A DNA stretch of 64,000 bases from Skeletonema tropicum (taxonomy: Eukaryota; Bacillariophyta; Thalassiosirophyceae; Thalassiosirales; Thalassiosiraceae): contig CM074142.1 of NCBI GenBank assembly GCA_037178625.1, positions 1,116,001 through 1,180,000 on the forward strand, written 5' to 3'. The notes below the pieces were generated by a model that did no database searches, was not told the origin of the DNA, and worked only from the letters and a program-made list of their open reading frames with translations. This document shows, one piece after another, positions 1-17,224 of the stretch (its first letter is position 1; every line of letters starts with the position of its first letter). A program made the position numbers and the translations under genes.

Positions 1-2
1 GT

Positions 3-2414
3 TCCACCACGTCGCCTGCGCTGCCGTCCTCTGTCGGGTTGCGTATTAGCGGGGTAGGGAGTGTTCCTCTGCCCATTGGTGATCATCACAGGAATGAGAT
101 AAAAAACAGAGCCACAAGTGTCGATGAGGATAATGACGGGGTGTATGAAATTGAGGCGAGCAAACTCAAGATACAAAATCCTCAATGGGATGATTCTTTT
201 AGTAAGTTGCTTGAAACTGTAGCATACAAGCTGGGGGTCGATCCATCCTATCTAACGGCTGAGCTTGGTGGCTTACTTTATATTGAGAAGGGAGTATATA
301 TTGAGAGGTGCAGTGATGATGACGATGATGAGGATGTGTTGGGCTCCCTCATCATTCAGTTGCCGTCAAAATTTACTGGAGGAGCATTGACTATCTACAA
401 CTACGTGGAGGAGGAGGAGTCATTCGAGTTCACTCTAGGTGCTGGTAATGAAGCCGCCTACAGCTGTCACTTTGCTTGTCACTTTTCAGATTGTGATTAC
501 GAAATGGCCAAACTCAAGTCGGGATCTCGTGTACTCTTGCGATACTCGCTCCACTACAAACCGGTTGGTGCGAATGAGATTCCTTCGGCAAGCCTAATAC
601 ATGAATTTACTTCACCCTTGGAGAGGTCCTTGAATGGCTTGACTCCTGATAATCGAATGGTATTGATTCCCTTGGAGAAAGAATATGATGGCCTTTCTCT
701 TGTGAATGCTGGCACCAAGGCACTCTCTCGAGAACACCGCCAAAAGGCCGAAGCTCTAAAAGCTGCTGTAGCCGAGTGGGAGCTGCTCTTAGTCAATGCA
801 AAGCTAGTACATAATTGCAGCGGCTATGGTTATCTCAGTAATGTTACCTCGATAATAGAAGTATTTGACGAGTGTGGCAATCGTGTGACAAGCGACATGA
901 GCTGGTTGAAACAAGTCTATCGACTTTCACTCCTTCGAACGTGATGAGGGTATGCTACTTGCTTTTGATTTTGACCATGAGTGCGTCTCGAACTGGGGTG
1001 CATGCAAGGCTACATCTGGTTATTATAACCATGTGCAAACTTATCGATCTACATTCTTGCTATCGTATGATCCAGCGTTTGAGATGGAGCTCAAATGTCT
1101 TGGTGGAACTGATGAGGTGGCGGAAGTCTGTAAGAAGATTGTCGAGACGCGAGATCATGGCCTCTTGGATCGGCTGTTACCAGTGGTCGAATCGAAGGGG
1201 AAGAGCAAATTTGATGCCAAATCATGTCAAATCTTGCTACAATTTCTCATAAACTCGAGGAAGAAGATCGCCAGCCGAGTTGAACTAGTGAACAAGATTA
1301 TTGCCGGACTCTCCTCGTCTGTAGAGCCTGATGAGCTGCTTTATGATACAATCATCGATGCGGTGAAGAAGCTAGGTCACAACGGGCTGAGCAGCAACAT
1401 TGAGGGTATGTTGAATGACACTACACGAAAGCAAACCAGAGATATTTGTTTCTTTCTGAAGAGGATGGAGTTTGCATTGAAATTGAACAAACGAACCAAC
1501 GGTGAAGCTGGTCTGAACTATCTTGAGACCGCTATCAACGATTTGTCCCGCAATGCCGATACATATTGTCCAAACATAACAAAAGTGAGCTCTCTCGTGG
1601 ACATGATTTCCACGTACAATGATATTGATTTGTCGAATGTAGTGCAAACATGCCTGGCCTTCTTCCATCGTGGTACTGCACGCCAATCTCTTGATACGTT
1701 AATGGACCGAACGGATCTGTTGAAACAGCTGATTGCTACGAAGAAGTTTGGCTCCCTAGAGTCATCTCTTGTAGAGTTTGCTGCAGATTTCGCTCAAAGA
1801 TTGAAGTCATTTTTGTATTCTACTTTGAAAGACATGTTGAGAGGAGAGAGAAAAGGATATATTCATTCAAGCAACTCAATTTCTCATCGAGTATGGGACG
1901 CAAGGTGATTGGGATAAGTTTGGCAAGCACATTCTCAAAAGGCTGGACCTATTCCTCGGTATTCATCGATGCTGTCATGAACATGAGTGGTCAAGGATTG
2001 CTCCGAGATGTACTCAACAAGTGTCTTCTTCAGTATTCTATTACTCAGCGTTACAGTTGGACTGTGAGGAAACCCAACGAACCAGATATTCTCCCAACTC
2101 CATCTCTCCATGTCCAGAAGGTATAGGAGATCATTCCAAGCGTTGCTCGAACGATGGACGAGGATAAGCGGCTGCCTCTTCATTACGCAGCAGGTTCTGC
2201 TACTGCCTCATACGAGGTGATAATTGAAGTCTTCAAAGCGCACGAACATGCCGCATCCATTCGTGATCCTACGACTGGTCTCTTCCTATTCCAACTCGCT
2301 GCAAGCAATAACAACATGGAGGCTGCGCATAGTCTACTTTTGGCCAATCCAAATCTTGTGTCTAGTGGTATCAGTATCCATGTTAGGAAGAGGAAGCGAA
2401 GCTGGAGTGCTTGA
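3..2414 (+). pseudogene. 2OG-Fe(II)-oxygenase-like/ankyrin protein, broken copy A (5' end outside window)
   Basis: This copy is clearly homologous to the protein on the minus strand at 35230-37870, whose first ~75 residues correspond to sequence left of the window. The N-terminal part (to ~600) has the 'QLPSKFTGGALTIY ... SGSRVLLRYSL' pattern seen in prolyl-hydroxylase-like 2OG oxygenase folds. A long helical region follows, and the end (2154-2400) is ankyrin-like (LPLHYAAG, LFQLAASNNN). Against copy B it has three +1 shifts (near 908-916, in the A run at 1851-1854, and near 1950). It also has a short in-frame deletion around 2045-2055 and a nonsense TAG at 2124-2126 where B has CTG. Homology with B continues past the stop to about 2513. 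The nonsense codon and deletion argue for real decay; the +1 sites could be consensus errors. Catalytic Fe ligands could not be assigned with confidence. Confidence 0.8.
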
Positions 2415-2486
2415 GTTGAACAACGCCCTTCTGTTATAAGAGGCATTAATTGATGACTTGTCTACATCATTCTACAAAATGTACGT

Positions 2487-3634
2487 ATGATAATAAGACT
2501 AAGATTCTTTGAGGATGACAAACTCGTACCTGCTGCTCTGACTGCACCCTTCACATTTCCAGTTGGCATTAGAATATATTTCAGTACATGGAGAGAGCTA
2601 CGACCAAATGAATCAGCTACATCTGTACCTTATACCACGCCCACTGACGGAATGATGAATTATATCAGTGAGAACCGTCTGCCTATGAAGTGTACGATTG
2701 GAGTTGGAGATAGAAACATGTTCCCTACACATTTGAAGTTAAAACCCCACCAGGTACCACGATGCTCCTGCTACTGTACAGTGTTTTAAGGAGTGGGCAG
2801 CAGGACTGACGTCTAGCAAGCAACAGCAGATCCGAGATGTACTTGGAATTCGTTCTCTGTTGAACCTACTGCCAGAGGTCTCTCGGGAGAAACACCGTCA
2901 TGAGCAAGACGGGATGTTGAGGTCACAAGAATCATCTGTATGGAAGAGATGGAGGAGGAGGAGGAGAAAGAAGAAAGAGATGGAGGAGGAGGAGGAGGAG
3001 ACGGAGTTTGCACCGAGACGAATTCATTTGTCCATCAATCGTTGCGCATGCATCGTTGCCAACAATGAACAAGTTCAAGATGAAGTTAATCGTGCTTCTT
3101 TCCGCATTCGCGAGGGAAGACGAGACTGGAAGCTGAGTATATTCAATTTGGACATGGCGCCGCTTGGCCATTTCAGTCGCTTTCAAGATGTAATTGAGTT
3201 TCTACCAGATCGCATTACTCGCCTTGCTGTTGACCAACTTTCACACCATCAAAATGTGAGAGTAAGTATTGGTAGAAGAGGACTAGAAAAGAAACGTTCA
3301 TAATGACGCGAATTATGAATGGAGTTCAGTCAATGGGTTTGACTGAATTAGGAATACAAGTCTTCAATAGCAATGAAGTGAAATATCCGAATGGTCTCGC
3401 TATTGAGGAGAGAAATGGCAATTTTCTTGCAGGATGTAGAGATGAAACAAAGGCTGCTGAGTTGCTAGAAACTGCACGGCCACACCTGACTACTGTGATT
3501 AAAGAAAGCAGCAATGGCACAGGCAATGTTGGAGTTTCAAGGTGAGACACCTAGCAAATGGTGATACGTTCGGAGTCGGAGTGACAAGGCGTGGTATGAC
3601 AGTATTGCCGGGATGGACAGATTGGGTAGACTAA
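2487..3634 (+). CDS. Unrecognised protein gene, interrupted (possible pseudogene)
   Basis: I do not recognise this protein. Coding-like sequence runs in one frame to ~2755, then +1 to the next frame (DAPATVQCFKEW...) through 3261. A good 68-bp intron follows at 3262-3329 (GTAAGT ... TTCAG, phase 0), and coding resumes at 3330. At ~3541 the frame shifts by -1 (one G short) to 'VRHLANGDTFGVGV' and stops at 3634. The middle carries an Arg/Lys/Glu-rich low-complexity run (~2940-3003). The true start is unclear because the first ~25 bases fall in the 3' flank shared with the 2OG/ankyrin duplication. The frame shifts may be sequence errors or decay. No domain can be named. Confidence 0.35.
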
Positions 3635-3970
3635 GATGTATTATATTTCAACTTCTCTATCTGAGCTGTGGAATGATGTAGTCATCTCTCTCCTCGATTC
3701 TCATGACCGCCAAGACATAACTACTATAGTTACGATCGCCCCCTACCCTTTCGGATCTCTATCCATTGATGAGACACGAAACTTATATCGCATGCTGCAC
3801 GGACAGGAATCTATGATACAATAATGCGTAAGATGTAAATAGTTGATTTGAAAATCGCTTTATCTTATTATGTATATTGTATAATATGAATCTACCTCGC
3901 ACTATGTCGAGGGACTTCTTCTCAATTCGTTTTCACAGAGAGAGAAGGAACAGTAAAATAGGTGGAGCGC

Positions 3971-10431
<6,461 letters not shown>

Positions 10432-10554
10432 CACTAAAGAGCGCTACGTAATTGAACTGATACTATTGGGAATGGCTGAATCATTAGTATTTCCTAATTA
10501 AGAAGTTTCTAGTTATCTAGTCGCCTATATAAGTCACCTAATATAATTGCACCC

Positions 10555-12010
10555 TCAATAATCCTCCACATAGCCATCATCTCCAAGATCATCAAGGAAG
10601 GATTGAGGTGTAACATTCTCAGTACCCTCCAACACCGTCGAACTCTTTCTTCGAGGCTTTACAAAAAATCCAGATCTGTTCCTTCCCAATTTCTCCCTCA
10701 AGACCTTCTTCACTGCCTTATTCTGCGTCTCCCTCAAACAACGCTTCAACAAATCATTTGGAACATCACCACCATCCGGCCAAACATCCAGCAATAGTTT
10801 GACCGATTCCAATCCCCATTTCCCGAAATTACCGCCAAATACGCAAGCGTAATACAAAGGGACATTCCCAGACTCATCTTCTTTCGTCCACACGTCATCA
10901 CTTTCATCTTCATTGTTGGCAATGTAATTGAGAGTGGCATAATCTCCACTTTTGGCGGCATCCCATGGTGTGTTGAAGAGATAGGATTGGAAGGCCAATT
11001 CATCCAAATCCGATCGATTTGGGTTTTCGTCAAAGTCAGCCTGTGGAGACGGTAATGGATGAGTTCATGGATGAACTCATGGATGATGATACTTTGGAAC
11101 TCTCTTCTGTTGCTTGTGTGGAGGCTGCGGTGGATGCATCGCTGGGTACTTGTTTGTTTTCTGAGTTAAGTGATATATTCTTATTACGTCGGATAGAGAG
11201 TTTCCTCAACGCTTGTTTTGCAAAGCGTTTCTTCTTCGTCGATCCGACGATGGATGGTGATTGCTCGGATTGGGATGATGAAACTTCAGAACTCTCTTCT
11301 GTTGCTTGTGTGGAGGTAGATTCATCGCTCGGTACTACTGTCCTCTTTTCTGAATTCGATGTATTCTTACGTAGGATAGACAACTTCCTCAACGCTTGTT
11401 TTGCAGATAAGCGTTTCTTCTTTGGCCTTGGTGGTCCGACGATGGATGGCTCGGAGTGAACGGAGGCGTCGAGTTCCGAAACAAGTGGTAGACTAGACAG
11501 CCTCTTCAAGACATTACGAGCCAACCGATTGCGTCTCCCCTGTAGAGCGTTGGAATGTGTGACTTTAGCAAAACGGTCATCTGATGACTGATTCGGATGA
11601 CCGCTGGGGTCGATGGCTGAATCTTCATCATCGAGAATCTCGGTGAAGACGCTACACTCATGGCTGTACACACTTGCAAAAGTCTTGACGTGAGTAACCG
11701 AAGAGACAATCGATAGTCCGTCATCGTCTTCATACCTCTTGCATTCAAGAGAGGATATCGGTGACATGGTCGGTGAATACCTCTTTGGCAATCTTTGTTT
11801 CGTCGCCTCCACTTCAATCGCTTTGTAACCGCTAGATACTTTCAGAACTGTACCTGCCTCAACAGTTGTTGTGCCCACTGAGGTCTTGTCCATGACTGAG
11901 GCGGCAATTTCAGCGGGTGTTTTGACCGACTTCGGTTCGGCTACAACGAAAGCGTCAGCAAATGCGGGTGGAGGGATTACTTCGAAGCCTGCACATGATA
12001 CTTCTTCCAT
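10555..12010 (-). CDS. Low-complexity protein with a C-terminal ankyrin-like module
   Basis: Proposed exons are 12010-11093 and 11040-10555 (467 aa). The first ORF is Ser/Thr-rich and holds two copies of a basic motif, 'KKKR..KQALRKLSI', each followed by an 'ATEESS.VSSS' tail. The second block reads 'NTPWDAAKSGDYATLNYIANNEDES...VPLYYACVFGG', an ankyrin-type pattern common in diatom proteins, and ends in a basic segment. A 52-bp intron (11041-11092, GT..CAG) joins the blocks in phase, replacing the stop that would follow at VSTG. It is shorter than the window's other introns and lacks a clear branch point, so a frameshift or two separate genes remain possible. The function of ankyrin proteins is protein binding; the partner is unknown. 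Confidence 0.55.
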
Positions 12011-12482
12011 CGTCTTGCTTGAGTGTTGAATGAGTGGAGATAACTATGATGATCGATAGTAAGATGTTGTTGTCGACTCTCTTCACCAACGAACGATGGC
12101 TTAAATAATAAGAAGATGCGATCTGTAATAATACTACTGCAATGTGTGTGACTTCTTATGATGATACCAAAAACAATAGTGATAGTGTAGGTTGAAGAAG
12201 CCAATGGTTTACTGCGTTGAAGGTACTTCATTGACGTTGTGTCACGGAAAGCGTTTTGTAGATATTGAGATGATGCCTTCTGTGCGTTGGTTGGCGTTGA
12301 GCGTTGAAATTTGAGTTTTTGAAATGCAGATGCAGATTGGAGATGGCAGATGGCAGATGGCAGATGCGAAATGTCTCGTGTGGTACTCGATTTGACCTGA
12401 CAATGCCGTGTGTGTTCTATTGTCTCCTGTTCCCTTCGTGTGCGTCACCACGGGAACCTGGGGTTGACACGTCTTGCTGAGA

Positions 12483-12768
12483 GATTTGTCAAGAGCTTGC
12501 CAGGAGTTTCAAGTCGTGTTTTACAAAATCTAGCGTTGAGGTGCGTTGAGGATGGCCTGTTCCGTCAAAAACTTGCCGCCGACGCCACGGATCGGCCATC
12601 TGACACGGTGCGCCGCCAAGCAGCATGTCACTCGTGGCGGTGGCAGCAAGTTTGCACGTTGGCGCAAGTTTTTGACGGAACAGGCCATCAGAAATCAACC
12701 TCAACGCACCTCAACGCTAGATTTTTTAGAACCACGACTTGAAACTCCTGGCAAGCTCTCGACAAATC
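12483..12768. repeat. Foldback (long hairpin) inside the left end of the element
   Basis: About 105-bp arms, 12483-~12588 and ~12664-12768, are near-perfect inverted repeats of each other. They share blocks such as GAGCTTGCCAGGAGTTTCAA and GGCCTGTTCCGTCAAAAACT; the right arm has about 10 extra bases. The ~75-base centre also contains partial inverted matches. Several overlapping ORFs here are by-products of the palindrome. It could be a nested foldback MITE or an amplified terminal hairpin. Confidence 0.8.
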
Positions 12769-12871
12769 ACGGTGGATTCGAGACCGCGGCAGACGACATT
12801 TGTGTGACTCCAACTTTGAGCTAATTCCTACGTAGAGGGTAGTTAGTGAGTTCGACCAATAAAACACCCCT

Positions 12872-12944
12872 GAGACGGCAACACCCAACATATTCGTGTT
12901 CCCCAGACTCTTGCGAGTTAGAATATGCTGGGTGTTGCCGTCTC
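12872..12944. repeat. 24-bp inverted repeat forming a hairpin
   Basis: Arms 12872-12895 and 12921-12944 match at 23 of 24 positions (GAGACGGCAACACCC...), with a 25-base loop. It sits inside the transposon-like element, ~175 bp upstream of its ORF start, where it could act as a regulatory structure or be another small insertion. Confidence 0.75.
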
Positions 12945-13118
12945 ACTAGTTGGTTGTCAAAAGCATTCACCCCTAAAATATCTAGTGTATACAAACGGTA
13001 TTAACGTTTTTGTGCGTGAGATCATTATGAGAACTATTATTGGATTTTGGGGAATCTAGTTTTTTTTTTGCGCCAAGCGTCATTTCCACATCATCTTGTG
13101 CACTCATTCTTGCTAACC

Positions 13119-14351
13119 ATGGCAACAACCCCCAATTCTAGCCACAACAGAGATAGCGGTAGCCGCCGAAATGCGCCGGCTGGGGTGTATACTCCAGTGT
13201 CAGGTTCATCCGGGCAATTTGTTACTCCATCATCTTCAAAAACATCAAAACGTGGCAGAGAATCTGCAACAACTGTGGTGGCTCCACAGCGTCGTTCAAC
13301 GAGAGGTCACAATAACTCGGCCCCAATGAAGCTAACCGCTCCTTCTCAATTATTCCGTAGTCGCGATACAGCAGTGTCATGCTTCAACTTCCCTCTTGAT
13401 CCCAGTAATATTGATCACCTCAAAGTGATATGTTCTAAATGCAAGATGGTCTTGGGTGAAGCCAAAGACGGAATCCTCACCGAAGCAATAAAGAAGAAGA
13501 AACGTGCCGACAAACGAATGTGCGAACGGCCGTGGGACCTCAACAATAAATCACATCGGGAGGCATCAAAAAGAAAGGCATATTTTGATTTTCATGAGCT
13601 CTTTGAAGAAGACGCATCAGCAGCAGAAGGGGATAATAATTCCAATGCGACACAGCCCCAAAAGAAGAAGCAACGAAGAAGGACTGCGCAAAAGCAACAA
13701 AATAATGGCACGCAACAACGTAATGCTCAGCCTATAATGTTTGACGAGGATGGTCACTTCACAGATGATGCTGTTGAATTGCTTCGGACAAAATTAAACT
13801 CGATCCCGAATGACAATGATTTGAGAGTTGCACAAATGTTGATGAAATGGACTTCACCTGTACTATTCGACCAGATGGGCGCTACTCGCGGGAAGGAACT
13901 CAAGAAGAAGGTGTTCATTCAGTATTACTTGAAGAGTGCTGAATTCATACAATCTAATATTTTGCGTTTGAAAGAGGAGTCAAAGCGTCCTAATAAATAT
14001 GCTCCCCGACGTCCCAGAGCAGAAGATGTCGAAATCAATAATAGCGCTGTTGCAGAGAGACAAATTGATACTGTCGAGGTCGATGAAGGATCTTTAGTCG
14101 CAGACATCAATGGGGAGGTTGCTCTCCATCAACCTCTGATGGTATTCGATTCATCTACATCTGCAGAAGATAATGGCGATGGCGCAGTCGGAAATGATGC
14201 TGATGAAACGGCGCAGGTGAAAGTATCGAAAGAGGATACGATGGTCAGCACTTGTCCTCATTGCAGTAAGCGCTTACTTAATGTGGCTCTCCGTGTTCAC
14301 ATGTTTGAGGCACATGGTGTTACTCTTTGTGCTGAAGCCGAACCTAGGTAA
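13119..14351 (+). CDS. Element-encoded basic protein with C-terminal C2H2 zinc finger
   Basis: A 410-aa protein if started at 13119 (context aaccATGGC); an in-frame ATG at 13047 would add 24 residues. It is Ser/Thr-rich at the start. A possible zinc-binding pair CSKCKM follows (~residue 108), then a Lys/Arg-rich stretch with QKKKQRRR and 'IKKKKRADKR' that could be nuclear localisation signals. Next is a helical middle (~205-290) and an acidic segment. The C-terminal finger is C-P-H-C-x12-H-x4-H (about residues 383-402). No transposase catalytic triad was recognised. It may be a DNA-binding protein of the surrounding element or a captured host gene. Confidence 0.7.
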   Translation: MATTPNSSHNRDSGSRRNAPAGVYTPVSGSSGQFVTPSSSKTSKRGRESATTVVAPQRRSTRGHNNSAPMKLTAPSQLFRSRDTAVSCFNFPLDPSNIDHLKVICSKCKMVLGEAKDGILTEAIKKKKRADKRMCERPWDLNNKSHREASKRKAYFDFHELFEEDASAAEGDNNSNATQPQKKKQRRRTAQKQQNNGTQQRNAQPIMFDEDGHFTDDAVELLRTKLNSIPNDNDLRVAQMLMKWTSPVLFDQMGATRGKELKKKVFIQYYLKSAEFIQSNILRLKEESKRPNKYAPRRPRAEDVEINNSAVAERQIDTVEVDEGSLVADINGEVALHQPLMVFDSSTSAEDNGDGAVGNDADETAQVKVSKEDTMVSTCPHCSKRLLNVALRVHMFEAHGVTLCAEAEPR

Positions 14352-14787
14352 TCGATAATTATTAGTACCAAATCATATGAGGCGAAGAATGATGCAGCCA
14401 AATATGTCTTCATTTTTGCATTGAAACGGCATAATGGCATAGATAGAGTAGACAGTAGTAACGAGTTGACGGAAGATGTCGACATTGTGATGGGCTTCTC
14501 ATCAGATTTTTGGATGTCACAGTTAGCGATAGTTAGCGATCACAAATGCTAAGGCGAATCCACCGTGAAATCGGCTGCTAACAAAAAGCAGCCACTGTCA
14601 ACCCCAGGTTCCCGTGGCGTCACTTTCGACATTTTTGTCTCAAAAAGTTCCTGCTGGCTGAAGAAATGGAAGCTAATGGACGGAATATCGAATGGTCGAA
14701 CAAATTTGGCAAACTACCGAAGGCAATACAGTGGCATCGCAATGGCAGCGGTAACATCATTTAGCGTTACATGAAACGGGACGGAAA

Positions 14788-15957
14788 ATGGTGATATTAT
14801 CGATGAGGGCCGCAATACCGCTGCTACTACTTCTTTTGCACCAATGTTGTGGGCGGGAAGTAGAATCGGCTGCCCAACCGGCGTATTCACATCTCAACCG
14901 GAGACTACACGGAACAGAAGTACACAGAGTGTACTTTTGCAGTCTAGAGGGTGCTCCGATAACACAAGTCATGATGAATGAAACAATCGGAAAGGTTTAT
15001 GAATATCCAACCAACAACAACGACACTAGTACCGCCCCTCCACAAACATTCGACGTTAAGGCATGTGCATGCTTTCGTGGACTTCTCAACAACACTTCCT
15101 ACTGTCCAGCTGATTCTAATTATTGCCATATTTCAGTAGCCTACAATAATCGCCAAATGACATCTCGCAAGGAAGGCCACAACACCACAGTCGAGTGCTT
15201 TCGTGATACACAGCTAAAGATCTTTGCAAGATCTGTTTTCAACTATTGGGCCATCCTGATGGTTGCTATGACAACTTTTTTAATCTGGTCAGGGACTGGG
15301 CGTGTGAGTTTTTATATTTATAATTGTGTGCTTCATTACAGATTGGTTTTCCTGCACAGCGTTTCTATATCACAATCTTACGATAACTCGTTCATCATTA
15401 TAGCACATTGTACGACACTTGCGTTCACGTCGTAACACAGATGTCAATGCAAGATATGTCGATGAAAGACTGCGAATGGAGATTGAAAGAGAGCGTCAAA
15501 GCTTCTATCAGTGGCGTGACAGGTTTATCGCGGAAGGAAATTATGTAGGACTGAAACTCAAGACAAAGTTGTATCATCCCAAAGCTGTGGAAGACAAGCA
15601 CATCAAGGATGATGGAGTAGATACTTGTTCAATTTGCATTCTTGAATTGAGAGATCGTGACAGGATTGCAGATTTATCTTGCAAGCATTTATTTCACGGC
15701 GATTGTCTAGCCGAATGGATTAAAAAGAAGGTGAGAAATAATATGATGTGATGGATCATGATCTATTTTCTATTAGTTGGGTTGTCCTCATTCATGAACA
15801 TGATAACCTATCACACAATAAAAAGAATTCTTGCCCTTTGTGTCAAGAGGAAGGGATCGCCAAAGAAGTACGTTCAAATGATATTGAAATTGGACCACAC
15901 GCTGACACAATACAGAATGCAGATGTATTAAATGGTCTATCGACCGGGGACGATTGA
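14788..15957 (+). CDS. Signal-peptide, single-TM RING-H2 protein (probable E3 ubiquitin ligase)
   Basis: Exons are 14788-15303, 15404-15730 and 15826-15957 (324 aa), all with GT..AG introns. An N-terminal hydrophobic signal ('IPLLLLLLHQ') leads a lumenal domain of ~125 residues with N-glycosylation sites (NNTS, HNTT) and several cysteines. One membrane segment follows ('YWAILMVAMTTFLIW', ~155-170). After a charged cytosolic stretch comes a RING-H2 finger from ~residue 247, with CSIC, C-K-H-L-F-H and CPLC. The last pair is supplied only after splicing into exon 3, which supports the model. RING-H2 proteins of this layout are membrane-bound ubiquitin ligases; the substrate is unknown. Confidence 0.87.
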
Positions 15958-16555
15958 TTCCCCTCTCGTTCAAATGTGATTGACTGCATGTACCATTTTA
16001 TGTTGTATGTTGCTTGCTCTTCCTTGGAAAGAGGAAGTTAATGAACAGTAATCGGAAATCAAAGTGCACATTGTATCGTCAACTCTGGATACATATATTA
16101 TTTCACAGTGTCGACATCCAGAACGACGCCACTGGTAACTGCGCCTATCATCAATGCTAATGGATATCAATACACAAATGCATCAGAGAGGGGGAAAGGT
16201 GAATACTCAACTTTCTGGCTAATTTAAGCGGCTGATGGAAGAAGATACAAGAGCGACTTGACATATCTACTTATTGCGTCTTCCTCGCACGATCTAAGTA
16301 TGTCTCTACAAACGTTATAAGACTCTTCCAAATGCCAAGAATTATTCTTCTGCCTTGTTGATAATAAAGCGGCATCGTATGAGTTGATCTAAGTTTAGCT
16401 ATGGATGGATTTAGCAATACAGTAAAATTATATGTAATGTTAACAGGTCTAACTTCTTTCTTGCATAGAGTGTAGTGTCCAATACTACCACTTAGTAACT
16501 GTCCTGATTTGACGTACAAACAATGATACATCTATTTATTCGTCTTGCTTCAGCT
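15958..16555. other. Gene-free stretch containing the duplicated 3' flank of the MTFQQS gene
   Basis: No gene is seen. From about 16386 to 16555 the sequence is nearly the same as 19168-19334: both are the region 3' of an MTFQQS gene (AGCTATGGATGGATTTAGCA and following). The duplication therefore extends ~170 bp beyond the stop codon. Confidence 0.7.
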
Positions 16556-17224
16556 TTACATGGCAGCTCTCACCTTCTTAAAAGGACGAGGTGGATCCTC
16601 AGCCAAGGGGTTAACTTTTCTAACTTGAAATGGTTCTTTCCTCTTGAATGTGTGTTTAGGATAAGGTGTAAATTCTACCTGCTGATCATCCAATGGGATC
16701 AAATAATCGGCATCATATGCACGAATAGAATCAAGGCGTGCCGTTTCTTGAGCTACCAAATGTGACCAGGCGCTCAACTTCTCACTTGCTGCCCTCATAG
16801 CAGCCGCCTTTTGTTCTGGTGTAATATCTGTGCGTTTCGTCTGTAAGTATGTTTGGTACTTGAGTAGTGCCCTTCGTGAAACCAATTTGTTTTGGCATCT
16901 TTGTGGATATATGAGCATTTCAATTCCTCGATGAGAGTCATCTTCTTCGGAAGTTTCGTTGCTTCTACTATTATGACTTTGGTCGTCTATGCAGCCTGTA
17001 TTGCGATGTAGGAAAGCAATCTCCTTGACTTCAAGCATGGAAGTATCCAAGTCATCTTTTGTGTAGTAAAGTTCTGATTTCTCCTCTTTTGTTAATGGCT
17101 GTACATCAAATTCATACACCGATACGGTCGGGTTCAACTTTATTCTTTTCTTTGCCTTCATAGAGTTGACTGGTGGTGTGGATAACCCCGTCGAGGAGGG
17201 CTGATACGATTGTTGGAAAGTCAT
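16556..17224 (-). CDS. MTFQQS-family protein, copy 1 (function unknown)
   Basis: A 222-aa single-exon protein, near-identical to the one at 19335-20003. It has a polar N-terminus with a KAKKR basic patch, then 'VSVYEFDVQPLTKEEKSELYYTKDD'. A core follows with 'RGIEMLIYPQRCQNKLVSRR' and a helical stretch 'TPEQKAAAMRAASEKLSAWS', and a basic C-terminus ends FKKVRAAM. I associate the 'RGIE-helix' core with a family of small, multi-copy diatom proteins of unknown function; that is memory-based. No signal peptide or TM segment. It is divergent from the hydrolase gene that starts 467 bp away. Confidence 0.8.
   Translation of the reverse strand: MTFQQSYQPSSTGLSTPPVNSMKAKKRIKLNPTVSVYEFDVQPLTKEEKSELYYTKDDLDTSMLEVKEIAFLHRNTGCIDDQSHNSRSNETSEEDDSHRGIEMLIYPQRCQNKLVSRRALLKYQTYLQTKRTDITPEQKAAAMRAASEKLSAWSHLVAQETARLDSIRAYDADYLIPLDDQQVEFTPYPKHTFKRKEPFQVRKVNPLAEDPPRPFKKVRAAM

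Larger units (their letters stand above)
12448..14617. mobile_element. DNA-transposon-like element, 22-bp TIRs and 5-bp TSD
   Basis: Perfect 22-bp terminal inverted repeats lie at 12448-12469 and 14596-14617 (outer bases CCACGGGAACC). They are flanked directly by CGTCA at 12443-12447 and 14618-14622, a plausible 5-bp target-site duplication. A second perfect inverted pair of 14 bp (TCACGGTGGATTCG) lies inside at 12767-12780 and 14555-14568. The element carries one long ORF (13119-14351) and a 286-bp foldback between the left TIR and its subterminal repeat. The right end has a small hairpin in the equivalent position. TIR, TSD and ORF arrangement support a cut-and-paste type element. The superfamily is not assigned: no DDE/D signature was recognised, and 5-bp duplications are uncommon. 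Confidence 0.75.

Noticed and set aside
12410..12824. Several overlapping ORFs on both strands
   Set aside because: They arise from the long palindrome, so the same words are open on both strands; none resembles a protein.
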